A DNA stretch of 64,000 nt, taken from positions 1 through 64,000 of the forward strand of contig CAZETS010000024.1 in assembly GCA_964515335.1 (NCBI GenBank), given 5' to 3'. The translations under genes and the position numbers were made by a program. The notes under the pieces are model-generated. The model was not told where the DNA came from. It did no database searches and was given only the letters and a program-made list of their open reading frames with translations. Shown here one piece after another: positions 17,839-26,950 of this stretch. This stretch comes from TMED88 sp964515335 (GTDB taxonomy: Bacteria > Myxococcota_A > UBA9160 > UBA4427). How positions within the stretch are numbered: the stretch's first letter is position 1; each line of letters opens with the position of its first letter.

Positions 17839-19748
17839 TGCGGTCGCTCGCACTCGCACTGCCGTCGTTCGTGGCGGCCGCTCTGTACGCCGGCACGACG
17901 GGGCAGGCCGGGCAGGCGCTGCTGCTCGCCTTGCCGGCGCTGCTTGCGTGCGTGCGCCGCGCCGACGCCGACGTCTCGCCGCCCGCCCAGGTGCTGCTCG
18001 CGATCGGCTGCGGGATGCTCGCGTTCGGGATGACCAGCTTCGCGCCGTCCGGCCGCGGGATCGCCGAGGAGCCGCTGGAGCCCGCCTGGTTGCAGCTCGC
18101 CCAGGCGTCGCTCCTGCTGGCCGGGCTCAGGCTGCACATGCGCCGGCCGGTGATGGGCGGCCTGGGTGGGACGCTGGGGCTCGGTCTGTTGGTGTTCCTC
18201 GCTTGCGGGACGGTGCGGACGGGCGACTTCTACCCGGCGCTGCTCGGCGTCTATGCGGTCTTCGCCTGGGTGGCGCTGCGTGTCGACGATGTGGCGGCCG
18301 GGGGCCGCTCGGGGCTGCGCTGGCCGGGCGGCCGGGTCGCTGCCGCCACGCTGGTGGTGCTCGCGGTGTCGGCCGCGATGACCGCCGGCCTGGCGGTCGC
18401 CATACCGCGCTTCTACGCGCTCGCCTACGCGTGGGCGTTGGACTGGGTGGACGAGCGTCACCGGGCGGGCTTCCACGACGGTCCGTTGCGGCTCGGCGCG
18501 CTGGGCAGCCTGCTCGAGTCGGACACCATCGTGATGCGCGTGGAAGGCGACGCGGGCGAGCGGCTGCGCGGCAACGTGTACACCCACTTCGCCCGCGGCC
18601 GCTGGCTGCCCGCGCCGCGCCGCGAGGAGCGTCCGCTTCGCACACCCGAGGCCGACGCGGGCGCAGCGCCCGGCGGTGGCGTACGGGCCGTGGTGCGGTA
18701 CGCGCGGAGCGGCGCCGATCGCTACTTCCTGCCGACGCTCGGAGGCGCGATCCGGCTGGCCCCCGCCGAGGCGCGCGTCGACGAGATGGGCGTGGTGCGG
18801 ACCGCGGCCGACGAAGAGGCCGAGCGCGTCGCGCTCCTCGACGCGGGCAGCCGGTCGTTCGCGCCGGCGCCTCCGCGCTCGGCCGACCTCGACGTGCCGG
18901 ACGACGTGCGCGATTGGCTGGGCGGGCTGCACGGCGAGTGGGCGGCAGGCCACGCGGATCCCGGCGACCGCATCGCAGCGATCCGGCAGCGGCTCGAGGC
19001 CGACTACACGTACTCGCTCCGGGCCGACAACGGCGACGCCCAGGATGCGCTCGCCCGGTTCCTCGGCGAGACCCGCGCGGGCCACTGCGAGCTCTTCGCC
19101 TCGGCGATGACCCTGCTCGCCCGTGCCGGGGGCGTGCCGGCGCGCCTCGTCACCGGCTACCGCATCGCCGAACACAATCCCTACGGCGGCTACGCGATCG
19201 TGCGCGAACGGCACGCGCACGCCTGGACCGAGGTGCACCTGGAAGGCCGGGGATGGGTGACCGTCGACCCCGCTCCGTTGCGCGGCGACACACCGGCCGA
19301 GGCCGAGCAGACGCCCTGGGCGGCCGGACTGGTCGACTGGGCGATCGTCGCGCTCAGCCGCCACGGCCTGGAGCTGCTGCTCGGCGTGCTCGTGCTGGGG
19401 CTGGCCGGAGTGCAGCTCTGGCGCATCCGTCGCGATCGGGCGGGCAGGACCCGTGATTTCGCGCTCGAGGTGTCGCCGCCGCCCGAGTGGCTCGCCCGCC
19501 TGCTCGAGCGCCTCGAAGCGTCGGGGCTCGGCCGCTCCGAGAGCGAGCCCCTCGAGTCGCTCGCCCGCCGCGCCCGCGTGGCTGCGCGGTCGGGGCGGGC
19601 CTTCGAGATCGACCTCGGCGAGGCCGCCCTGCTGCTCGGTCGCTACACCGCGCTGCGCTACGGCGACGAGGGCAACGCCGAGGCCGTGCGGGAAGACGTG
19701 CTGCGCTTCGTCGAGCGAAGTCGACGGCTCACAGCAGCTTCCCCTTGA
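17838..19748 (+). CDS. TgpA-type transmembrane transglutaminase-like protein
   Basis: 636 residues; ATG 17838 overlaps the previous stop (TGATG). The N-terminus holds about six TM helices (DUF3488 region), and an extracytoplasmic transglutaminase-like domain follows with the papain-like triad: Cys417 (GHCELFAS), His461 (HAHAW) and Asp477 (VDPAP). A final TM (about 500-530) precedes a short cytoplasmic DUF4129-like helix bundle ending RFVERSRRL. Homologues such as TgpA act on periplasmic or peptidoglycan-linked substrates. The 3' end overlaps the convergent hotdog gene by 20 bp. Confidence 0.88.
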   Translation: MRSLALALPSFVAAALYAGTTGQAGQALLLALPALLACVRRADADVSPPAQVLLAIGCGMLAFGMTSFAPSGRGIAEEPLEPAWLQLAQASLLLAGLRLHMRRPVMGGLGGTLGLGLLVFLACGTVRTGDFYPALLGVYAVFAWVALRVDDVAAGGRSGLRWPGGRVAAATLVVLAVSAAMTAGLAVAIPRFYALAYAWALDWVDERHRAGFHDGPLRLGALGSLLESDTIVMRVEGDAGERLRGNVYTHFARGRWLPAPRREERPLRTPEADAGAAPGGGVRAVVRYARSGADRYFLPTLGGAIRLAPAEARVDEMGVVRTAADEEAERVALLDAGSRSFAPAPPRSADLDVPDDVRDWLGGLHGEWAAGHADPGDRIAAIRQRLEADYTYSLRADNGDAQDALARFLGETRAGHCELFASAMTLLARAGGVPARLVTGYRIAEHNPYGGYAIVRERHAHAWTEVHLEGRGWVTVDPAPLRGDTPAEAEQTPWAAGLVDWAIVALSRHGLELLLGVLVLGLAGVQLWRIRRDRAGRTRDFALEVSPPPEWLARLLERLEASGLGRSESEPLESLARRARVAARSGRAFEIDLGEAALLLGRYTALRYGDEGNAEAVREDVLRFVERSRRLTAASP

Positions 19749-20229
19749 AGAACATCGCCGTCTGGTCGCCCCGGTAGACGAGATCGTCTCCCTGCCAGAA
19801 ATCGAACGCGTAGCGGATCACCACCCGCGACTTGCCGACCCGCGTCTTCGTCTCGCGCGACTCGAGGCGCAGGGGTGGGCCGATCGTGGCGAGCTGCTTG
19901 AAGTCGGCGCGGTGGATGCGGTTGCCGAAGCCCGCCCAGCCCTCGTCCCAGCGGCATCCGTGGAAGAACCACGCGTGCATGCAGCCGAGGCTGCCCGTCA
20001 CCATCAAGAGTTCGGGTGCGGAGACGTGCGCCGGGTGCGTGTCGTCGACGCGCTGAGCGGCAGAGAAGGGCAGGCGCCGCGTGGTGTCGAGCACGGCCTC
20101 CATCGAACACGTCTCCGCGTCCATGCGGAGCACCTCGTCGACGAGGAAGGCTTCCTCGCGGTAGAGGAAGGTGTCGAGAAAGCGGCGCATCTCGGCTTCG
20201 TCGTAGGGACCGGGAATGCTGCGGGTCAA
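19729..20229 (-). CDS. Hotdog-fold protein, FabA/FabZ- or MaoC-like
   Basis: 166 residues if translation begins at TTG 20229, which has GGAGAG at 6-nt spacing. An in-frame ATG at 20277 lacks any ribosome site. The core YREEAFLVDEVLRMDAETCSMEAVLDTTRRLPF, followed by HPAHVSAPELLMVTGSLGCMHAWFF and RADFKQLATIGPPLRLESRETKTRVGKSRVVIRYAFDFWQGDDLVYRGDQTAMFF, has the hotdog layout with a long central helix and a final 'GDQTAMFF' strand as in FabZ-like dehydratases. The usual catalytic His-...-Glu of FabZ is not clearly in place (HVSAPELL). Probably a dehydratase or thioester-binding protein, not certain. Confidence 0.55.
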   Translation of the reverse strand: MTRSIPGPYDEAEMRRFLDTFLYREEAFLVDEVLRMDAETCSMEAVLDTTRRLPFSAAQRVDDTHPAHVSAPELLMVTGSLGCMHAWFFHGCRWDEGWAGFGNRIHRADFKQLATIGPPLRLESRETKTRVGKSRVVIRYAFDFWQGDDLVYRGDQTAMFFKGKLL

Positions 20230-20405
20230 GCGGGTCTCTCCGGGCGATGACTCGGGGTTCGCGGCGGCGGCAAGCATAGGCGCGCACGCCGGGCCGGCCA
20301 CCGGCCGATCAGGTCTTCGGTCCGAGCCGCCGAAGACGCATGGGCGCGTTGGCCACCGGCTGGCCGATTCGCTTCCATCCCGTCTCAGGATCCGGGGCCA
20401 TCGCG

Positions 20406-22100
20406 ATGTCGGACGAACAGCGAGCGCGAGGCAGGGGCGCGGCGAGGCCGTCGCCGCCCGCCGAGCCCGCCGAGCCCGCCGAGCCCGGCGAGGCGCTCGG
20501 CGAGGCCGAGACGGTGATCCGACCGCGCGGCGGGACGCCCGCTGCGGATGCGACGCCCGAGAAGGCACGCGAGACGACGGCCGGCGACGGGCCGGCGGCG
20601 ACCCGCTTCACCGAGCCGGAAAGTGCCGACGCTGGAGGGACGCCCGGGGTCGAGCCCGGTAGCGTGCTGTTCGGCGAGTACGAGATCCTCGAGGTGCTCG
20701 GCGCCGGCGGCATGGGCGAGGTCTACAAGGCGAGGCATCGGCGCCTCGGCGAGTACCGCGCCATCAAGTTGATGCACGCCGATCTCGCCTCCAAGAAGGG
20801 GGCGAACGAGTTCTTCCTGCGCGAGGCCAGGGCGCTGCTCGCCGTTCGCCATCCGGCGGTGGTGCACTGCCACGATCTGCTGAGCGACGAGCGGGGCCGC
20901 GTCTTCCTCATCATGGAGATGATCGAAGGGCCGTCGCTCGGCGACCGGATCGACGAAGGCGGGCTCTCCGCCGAAGAGGTGGTCGTGCTCGGCGCGCGCC
21001 TCGCGGCCGGGCTGAACGCGGCTCACGTCCGGGGTGTCGTCCACCGTGACGTATCTCCGGACAACGTCGTGCTGCCTGGTGGCCGGGTCGAGGACGCGAA
21101 GCTCATCGACTTCGGGATCGCGAAGATCCTGGAGGAGGGGCAGGGCACCATCGTCGACGGCTTCAAGGGCAAGCTCTCCTACGCCTCGCCCGAGCAGCTC
21201 GGCTTCTTCGGCGGCAAGATCGACGGCCGCTCCGACTTCTACAGCCTCGGCCTCGTGCTGTGTGCGGCGGCGATGGGTCGTCCGATCGGTATGGGGGCGA
21301 CCGTCGTCGAGGCGGTCGACGCGCGGCGGGGCTTCGAGCACGTGCCGGCGGAGATCCCGGTGGGCCTGCGATCGTGCATCGAGCCGCTGCTCGCCCTCGA
21401 CCCGCGCGATCGCCCTGAGCAGCCCGAGCGGCTCTTCCTCGCGCCGGGCAGCGAGCAGGCCGGCCTCGAGGCGATCCGCGCCGAGGCCGCGCGTGGCAGC
21501 GCGCCGAGTGCCTCGGTGGCGGCGGGCCGGCTGGGTGTTGGCGCCGCAGCGACCGCCGTGGTGCTGCTCGTGACCGCGTACTGGCTGACGGGGCCGAGCG
21601 GGGGCGAGGCACCCGCAGCGAGCGGCCAGGCGCCGGCCGAGCAGACAGCCGCGCCTTCCGCGGATGCCGGGGGCGTTGCGCAGCCCCGCCCGTCGACCGC
21701 GAATCCCCGACCGACGGAGCCCGTTTCAGGGACCGACCCCCGCCAGACCGACGCCGGCGGGAGGCAGCTCAGCGCACTCGACGAGGTCCGCATCGTCGGT
21801 CTGCTGCGCGGCGCCGAGGCCGCGCTCGCCGACGACCGCCTGCAGAGGCCGAAGGGCGACAACGCCTACGAGAAGTACCGCGCGGTGCTCGCCCTCGACG
21901 CCGGGAACACGGCAGCGCGCCGCGGACTGGAGGACGTGGCCGGGCGTTACCTGCAGCTCGGCGAGCGCGCGCTCGCCAACGGCGACGTCGAGAAGGCGCG
22001 CACGTACCTGGCGCGCGCGGCGTCGATCGCACCGGGCCATCCGCGGCTCGACGAGGTGCGGGCGAAGCTGGACGGGTCGGCGGCGGGCCGAGACTCCTAA
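20406..22100 (+). CDS. Eukaryote-like Ser/Thr protein kinase with C-terminal TM
   Basis: 564 residues, start ATG 20406. The N-terminal 90 residues are disordered, with a 9-bp tandem repeat coding PAEPAEPAEP. Kinase domain: GAGGMGEVYKA (about 98-108), the VAIK-type RAIKLM, HRDVSPDNVV (about 213-222), DFG (about 235) and SPEQ, so all catalytic residues are present. A TM helix at about 377-395 exposes a C-terminal domain with TPR-like helices (EKYRAVLALDAGNTAARRGLEDVAGRYLQLGERALANGDVEKARTYLARAASIAPGHPRLDEVRAKL). Typical myxobacterial-style Hanks kinase. Its stop overlaps the stop of the convergent CsgG-like lipoprotein by 4 nt. Confidence 0.93.
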   Translation: MSDEQRARGRGAARPSPPAEPAEPAEPGEALGEAETVIRPRGGTPAADATPEKARETTAGDGPAATRFTEPESADAGGTPGVEPGSVLFGEYEILEVLGAGGMGEVYKARHRRLGEYRAIKLMHADLASKKGANEFFLREARALLAVRHPAVVHCHDLLSDERGRVFLIMEMIEGPSLGDRIDEGGLSAEEVVVLGARLAAGLNAAHVRGVVHRDVSPDNVVLPGGRVEDAKLIDFGIAKILEEGQGTIVDGFKGKLSYASPEQLGFFGGKIDGRSDFYSLGLVLCAAAMGRPIGMGATVVEAVDARRGFEHVPAEIPVGLRSCIEPLLALDPRDRPEQPERLFLAPGSEQAGLEAIRAEAARGSAPSASVAAGRLGVGAAATAVVLLVTAYWLTGPSGGEAPAASGQAPAEQTAAPSADAGGVAQPRPSTANPRPTEPVSGTDPRQTDAGGRQLSALDEVRIVGLLRGAEAALADDRLQRPKGDNAYEKYRAVLALDAGNTAARRGLEDVAGRYLQLGERALANGDVEKARTYLARAASIAPGHPRLDEVRAKLDGSAAGRDS

Positions 22101-24088
22101 CGCGCGCTGCTCTGGATCGCCGCCTCGCGCAGCCGGGTCAGCATCGCGTCCGTGTTGGCGCCCTTCTCGTCGGCGAGCACGATCGCGTAGGCGTACTGCT
22201 GGGCGGCCGCCTCGTAGTTGGCCTCCTCGACGAAGCGCTCGGCGGCCTCGCGATACGTCCGCTCGGGCTCGGCGAGCCTCGCGCTGAGCTTCGCTCCGAT
22301 CGTGGTGGACACCTCGTCGGCGAGCTCGATGAGGATCTCGGTGTCAGACGGCAGGCTCGCGAGCTTGAACTCCTTCTTGAAGTCGCCGAGCTCGACGCCC
22401 TCGCTGCTGTTGTCCTGGTGCTCGACCCTGGCCCGTGCCGAATCGGCGTAGACGACCTTCGCGGTCTGGGCATCGATCAGACGGAAAGCCACCGAGAACA
22501 GGCCGATCTTCCGGTGGACGGTGACTTCGATCGTCACGTCCTCGCGGCGCGGCGCCATCCTGGTCTTCGGCGGCTCCGGTGTCTTGTCGCGTTCCTTCGA
22601 CGACAGGGCGAACCATGCGTCGTACTCGGGGTTGCGCATCTCCACCGTCTCGGTGACGACCCGCTGGGTCTGTTTGCCGCTCTTCTCCGTCGAATCGACC
22701 TTGGCCTCGAGGACGGTGCCCTGCACGAGGAAATCCGCCGCGGCGAGCTGCGAGGCGTCCTGCGTGTCGAGCTCCTTCTCGCGCATGATGTCCGAGAGCT
22801 GCTCGCGCTCGATCATGCGGACGTCCTTCGGGATCTGCTCGAAGAGGTGCTGCACCACATTCGAGGCGACGGCGTCGCCGAACTCGCTGTCGGTGTCGTC
22901 GGGCGTCTCGAAGGACGAGACCGAAAGACGCTTGGTGGCGCGCTGCAGCACTACTTCACGGGTCTCGCGCAGCTGCCGTCGCAGCGTCGGGCTCTTGGGC
23001 GAGAGCTCCTTGACGACGTTCAGGTAGCCCCAGGCCAGGCCCATCCGATCGCCCTTGCGGGCCTTGTCGTAGTCACGCTTCACGAGCGCGACGAAAGGCG
23101 CCTCCTCGGGCGGTGCGCGGCGCGTGCCCTCGCCGAGCACCTCGTGGATGTGCCGCGCCTGCGAGAATCGCGCGTAGGCCTGCGGGACGTCGCCCGCGGT
23201 AGTGGCCTCGGCGCCGGCGGCCACGTAGTAGTTCGCCATCGCGTCCGCCGAGGGCTCGAGCCGCGGCCGGAACGACGGGAACGATTCGCTGGCCGAGATC
23301 GAGACGAGCAGGTCGTAGGCGGAGTCCGGGTCGCCCTGCTCGAGCGAGCGGTAGAAGTCGCGCTCGAAGACCTTGGTGTCGACGTCGGCGAGCCTCTCCC
23401 GGGTGTCGGCGTCGGTGGGGTCGACCGTGGCGACGGCCTCGAGCAGGCGCCTCGCCTCGTCGAAGTCCTCGGCCTCGATTGCCCGGTCGGCGCCCGAGTT
23501 GAGGCGCGCGACGACGTCCCGGCGCTGCTGCGCGTAGGCGCCGCCTGCCTCGGAGCTCGCGCCGGCCAGCAGTGTCAGCTCTTTCAGCACGTCGAGGCGG
23601 CCGGCCGCGTTGTCCGCGGCCATCGAGGCCAGCTGCGCCTCGCGTTCGGCGATCGCGGAGCGAGTTGCCCGGGTGCGCTCGCTGATCTCGTTGGAGAGCG
23701 AAGCATGGTGGGTCTCCGACCAGGCGCGCATCGGCTCGATGCGCTCGCGCTGAGCGTCGAGCACCGCTGCGGGCAGCAGCGCCTCGTCGTCCTCGCCGAG
23801 CGCGGGCGCTGTTTCCGCCAGCGTGCGTCGCACCTCCTCGCCGAGCCGCTCGGAGAGCTTGGCGCCCACCTCCTGCCGGACCTGCCTGAGACGCGCCTCC
23901 TCGGCCTTGTCGAGCTCGCCGGCGGCCAGCCGGCCGCTGGCGCGCTGGTAGACGGCCTCGAGGTCGCCGCTCTGCTCGGCGGCCACGATGTCTTCGGGGG
24001 TCAGGCCGGGGGTCTCAGCGCCCCCGCCCGCGCAGGCCGCGAGCAGCGCCAGCCCGATCAGCTGGACGAGGATTCGCACGGTTCGCAT
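22097..24088 (-). CDS. CsgG-like lipoprotein with helical-repeat N-terminal region
   Basis: 663 residues from ATG 24088 (GGAGGA upstream). The signal peptide ends in a lipobox LLAAC, so the mature protein is lipid-anchored at about Cys19. Residues 30-400 are charged, helical and TPR-like. The CsgG-type segment is FGDAVASNVVQHLFEQIPKDVRMIEREQLSDIMREKELDTQDASQLAAADFLVQGTVLEAKVDS, as in curli-export/LpoB-like outer-membrane lipoproteins that carry the 'VV.R..LD.IL.EQ' core. A further strand-rich region and C-terminal helices follow. The convergent Hanks kinase at 20406 overlaps its stop. The role may be assembly or sensing at the outer membrane; specific substrate unknown. Confidence 0.65.
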   Translation of the reverse strand: MRTVRILVQLIGLALLAACAGGGAETPGLTPEDIVAAEQSGDLEAVYQRASGRLAAGELDKAEEARLRQVRQEVGAKLSERLGEEVRRTLAETAPALGEDDEALLPAAVLDAQRERIEPMRAWSETHHASLSNEISERTRATRSAIAEREAQLASMAADNAAGRLDVLKELTLLAGASSEAGGAYAQQRRDVVARLNSGADRAIEAEDFDEARRLLEAVATVDPTDADTRERLADVDTKVFERDFYRSLEQGDPDSAYDLLVSISASESFPSFRPRLEPSADAMANYYVAAGAEATTAGDVPQAYARFSQARHIHEVLGEGTRRAPPEEAPFVALVKRDYDKARKGDRMGLAWGYLNVVKELSPKSPTLRRQLRETREVVLQRATKRLSVSSFETPDDTDSEFGDAVASNVVQHLFEQIPKDVRMIEREQLSDIMREKELDTQDASQLAAADFLVQGTVLEAKVDSTEKSGKQTQRVVTETVEMRNPEYDAWFALSSKERDKTPEPPKTRMAPRREDVTIEVTVHRKIGLFSVAFRLIDAQTAKVVYADSARARVEHQDNSSEGVELGDFKKEFKLASLPSDTEILIELADEVSTTIGAKLSARLAEPERTYREAAERFVEEANYEAAAQQYAYAIVLADEKGANTDAMLTRLREAAIQSSAR

Positions 24089-24191
24089 GGTCGGCTCACG
24101 TCCTCCGGGTCGGTCCTGGCCGTACTGCTCGCTCGCGGTCCCGACGGGGCACCTCTGGGTGAAGCGCGGGAGTCCTGCGTAGAGGGAGGAA

Positions 24192-24220
24192 AAACAACGG
24201 AATTCCAGGTACTTTGTCAA
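24192..24220 (-). promoter_or_regulatory. Candidate promoter of the CsgG-like lipoprotein gene
   Basis: On the minus strand a perfect -35 TTGACA (24215-24220) is followed after 17 nt by TTGTTT (24192-24197), a poor -10. It lies about 100 bp before the lipoprotein ATG, in the 272-bp divergent region shared with murA. No other regulatory structure is evident there. Confidence 0.4.
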
Positions 24221-24360
24221 CCCGGGTGCAGCCAGGAGCCGTTTCGACCGATCAGTGGGCAGAGGGCTCGCGGGTTCGGGGGCGCGGAACGCCTCCAGCG
24301 GGCTCGGGGTCGTGATGTGTGTCGGGCGCGGAGCGCCGGCGGGGGAGGAATCAGCCCGGA

Positions 24361-25635
24361 ATGAGTCGCTTCATCGTGCACGGCGGCCGGCCGCTGGCCG
24401 GCGAGATCACCGCTGGCGGCAACAAGAACGCGATCCTGCCGATGATCGCGGCCAGTCTGCTCACCGACGAGGAGGTCGTCCTCGAGAACGTCCCGGACCT
24501 GCGCGACGTCGCCCACATGCTGGACGTGCTCGCGCACCTCGGCGCGCGGATCGACCGGGCGCCGGGCCGGGTCGCGATCCGTGCGGCGGACGTCAAGGCG
24601 GACGAGATCCCCTACGAGCTCTGTGAGAAGACGCGCACGTCTTTTCTGTTCACGGCGCCGCTGCTGCATCGCACCGGGCGGGCACGACTGCATCCGCCGG
24701 GCGGCGATCAGATCGGCCGGCGCCGGCTCGACGCCCACTTCTACGGCCTGCGCGGCCTCGGCGCGCACGTCGACGACGAGTCGTTCGACTTCTCGCTCGA
24801 CGGGCGCTTCGGCGGCGCCAACCTGTTCTTCGACGAGCCGAGCGTCACCGCCACCGAGCACATCCTGATGGCGGCCGTCGTGGCCGACGGCACCACCGTG
24901 CTGCGCAACGTGGCCAGTGAGCCGCACGTTCAGGACCTGGCGGCCCTGCTCGTCGCCATGGGGGCGCGCATCGACGGCCTATACACCGACACGCTCAGCG
25001 TCACCGGCGTCGAGCGCCTGCACGGCGCCCGCCACCGCGTGGTCTCCGATCACATCGAGGTCGGCAGCTTCCTCGCCCTGGCGGCCGCGACCGGCGGGCA
25101 CATCACCATTCGCGACACCGTTCGCGGTCACTACTGGATGATCAACCGCGTGTTCGAGCGGTTCGGGATCGAGCTCGACGTCCAGAGCGACCGCATCGTC
25201 ATGCCGCCCGGGCAGGCGCCGCGGATCCGGGCCGATGCCGGCGGCGCTACGCCGCGCATCGACGACGGGCCGTGGCCGCAGTTCCCGTCGGACATGATGA
25301 GCCCGATGGTCGTGTTGGCGACGCAGAGCCACGGCACCTCGCTCTTCTTCGAGAAGATGTTCGAGAGCCGGATGTACTTCGTCGACCCGCTGATTCAGAT
25401 GGGCGCGAACATCATCGTCTGCGACCCGCACCGCGTGATCGTCAGCGGGCCGACGACGTTGCGCGGCCAGACCTTGCGCAGCCCCGACATCCGCGCCGGC
25501 ATGGCGATGATGATCGCCGCGCTCTGCGCGCGCGGCCGGCCGAGTATCGTGCAGAACGCCGAGATCCTCGATCGCGGCTACGAGCGCCTCGACGAGAAGC
25601 TCGCGGCCCTCGGCGCGGACATCGTGCGCGAGTAG
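24361..25635 (+). CDS. murA: UDP-N-acetylglucosamine 1-carboxyvinyltransferase MurA, Cys-to-Asp active-site variant
   Basis: First committed step of peptidoglycan synthesis, transferring enolpyruvyl from PEP to UDP-GlcNAc in the cytoplasm. 424 residues, full length. Lys22 (AGGNKNAILP) and Arg92 (KTRTSFLF) match the catalytic Lys22 and Arg91 of E. coli. The mobile loop reads PGGDQIGRRRLDAH: the position of the fosfomycin-reactive Cys115 is Asp116. Natural Cys-to-Asp MurA enzymes (mycobacteria, Chlamydia, Borrelia) are active and fosfomycin-resistant. An ATG at 24361 (MSRFIVHGG) is chosen over the upstream GTG because it gives the normal N-terminus and follows GGGGGAGGAA. Confidence 0.93.
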   Translation: MSRFIVHGGRPLAGEITAGGNKNAILPMIAASLLTDEEVVLENVPDLRDVAHMLDVLAHLGARIDRAPGRVAIRAADVKADEIPYELCEKTRTSFLFTAPLLHRTGRARLHPPGGDQIGRRRLDAHFYGLRGLGAHVDDESFDFSLDGRFGGANLFFDEPSVTATEHILMAAVVADGTTVLRNVASEPHVQDLAALLVAMGARIDGLYTDTLSVTGVERLHGARHRVVSDHIEVGSFLALAAATGGHITIRDTVRGHYWMINRVFERFGIELDVQSDRIVMPPGQAPRIRADAGGATPRIDDGPWPQFPSDMMSPMVVLATQSHGTSLFFEKMFESRMYFVDPLIQMGANIIVCDPHRVIVSGPTTLRGQTLRSPDIRAGMAMMIAALCARGRPSIVQNAEILDRGYERLDEKLAALGADIVRE

Positions 25636-25769
25636 AGCCCCACGCGAATCGCTTCGCCCGCGCCGCCCGGTGCCAGCGGTGCACCGCGCTCAAGTATCGG
25701 GCCCAGGGTGGTCGATGAGACGGTCTGGGGAGTCCCGTTCGGGCTTCCGAAGGGGGGGCGGTGCACGCC

Positions 25770-26704
25770 GTGGCGAACTGCAAATCCTGCAACACCAGAA
25801 TGCCGGCGTCGGCCTCGGCGTGTCCGCACTGCGGTCACCCCGTCCCGAAGCCGCGATTCATCGATTCGCTCTCGTCCGGCGAGAGAGACGCGCCCGGCGA
25901 GAGCGAGTTGCCGCTCGCCCCGCTCTCGCCGTCGAACGCGCAGGCCGACGAGTCGCTGATGGAGCCGGTGTCCGACCCGACGGGCAGCGACGCTCTCGAC
26001 GAGGTCGAGTTGCCGCTCGACGACGTGATGGCGATGGGCAGCGGCAGCAAGCCGGCCGATCGCGCGGCCGACGAGCCCGCCGCCGANNNNNNNNNNNNNN
26101 NNNNNNNNNNNNNNNNNNNNNNNNNNNNNNNNNNNNNNNNNNNNNNNNNNNNNNNNNNNNNNNNNNNNNNNNNNNNNNNNNNNNNNCGATGGGCAGCGGC
26201 AGCAAGCCGGCCGATCGCGCGGCCGACGAGCCCGCCGCCGAGCCCGCCGCCGAGCCGGAGCACGTCGCGCCCGCTTCGCAGCCTCATGAGGCCCGGGCCG
26301 GCCTGATTCCTCTGTCCGCCGAGCAGGTCAGGCACCTGATCGGCGAGCAGCCGGAGCTGCTCGAGCCGGGCCTGCGGGTGCTCGGCGAGGAAGGCCGGCG
26401 CCAGCTCGGCGCAGCGGGAGGCGCAGACCTCGGCGAGATCGACTGGCTGGCGCGTAGTGACGGCGGCGACTGGGTGGTGGTGGTGGTCGCCGAGGGCAGC
26501 CCCGGACCCTCCCTGCTGTCGGACGTGCTTCGTGCGGTCGGCTGGGTGGGGAAGCACCTCTGCGACGACGGTGATGCCGCCCGGGGAATCGTGCTGATCG
26601 AGTCGCTCGACGAAGAGTTCGGCTACGCGGCGTCGGCCGTGGGCGAAACAGTGTCGTTTCGCAGCTGGCGGGCATCCGTTGCGTTCGAGCCCATCGAGGC
26701 TTGA
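25770..26704 (+). CDS. Zinc-ribbon protein with NucS-like/PD-(D/E)XK-like C-terminal domain, interrupted by assembly gap
   Basis: The gene is split by 100 Ns flanked by an exact 55-bp repeat. Removing the Ns and one repeat copy restores a single frame of 259 residues (780 nt including stop). The N-terminus is a zinc ribbon (CKSC...CPHC). A disordered acidic linker follows (EPAAEPAAEP). The C-terminal domain is LIGEQPELLEPGLRVL ... GEIDWLARSDGGDWVVVVVAEG ... VLRAVGWVGKHL. This layout resembles the NucS C-terminal nuclease domain (L..NPELLEPGL ... D.LA.D..G..VVVELK), but the E-x-K pair is replaced by A-E-G, so nuclease activity is doubtful. GTG 25770 is preferred to GTG 25761 by ribosome-site spacing. 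Confidence 0.6.
26032..26241. repeat. 55-bp exact duplication flanking the N gap (assembly overlap)
   Basis: Bases 26032-26086 and 26187-26241 are identical (beginning cgatgggcagcggcagcaag). An overlap of exactly 55 nt at two contig ends, joined by exactly 100 Ns, is what a k=55 de Bruijn assembler plus scaffolder leaves when neighbouring contigs actually overlap. Confidence 0.85.
26087..26186. other. 100-N scaffold gap
   Basis: Exactly 100 consecutive undetermined bases, a conventional placeholder for a gap of unknown size, inside the zinc-ribbon gene. Confidence 0.99.
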
Positions 26705-26950
26705 TGGCCCCAAGGGGAAGAGACTCGTCGCCGCACGGTTCCGGACGGCGGCGATCTGCCTCGATTCGTCTACGCCAGGCCGCGTACCGCCGGACTTCGT
26801 GAAGCCCGGTCGGTTCGGGTGGTATGCTTGGCGCTGGCTCGGGGGGGCCACCTGTTCCGGGTCAGGCAGCCGATGAGAGGCGGCGGATCGCAAGGCCGGG
26901 CCGGGACCGGAGCTAGCTTGGCGAAGAGGACGACGGCGGCCGTCCAGGTG

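Noticed and set aside
24199..24206. GGAATTCC palindrome in the murA/lipoprotein intergenic region
   Set aside because: An 8-bp symmetric word is expected by chance and has no supporting context.
26032..26241. A true 55-bp tandem duplication
   Set aside because: Both copies sit exactly at the two edges of a 100-N gap, which fits an assembly overlap better.
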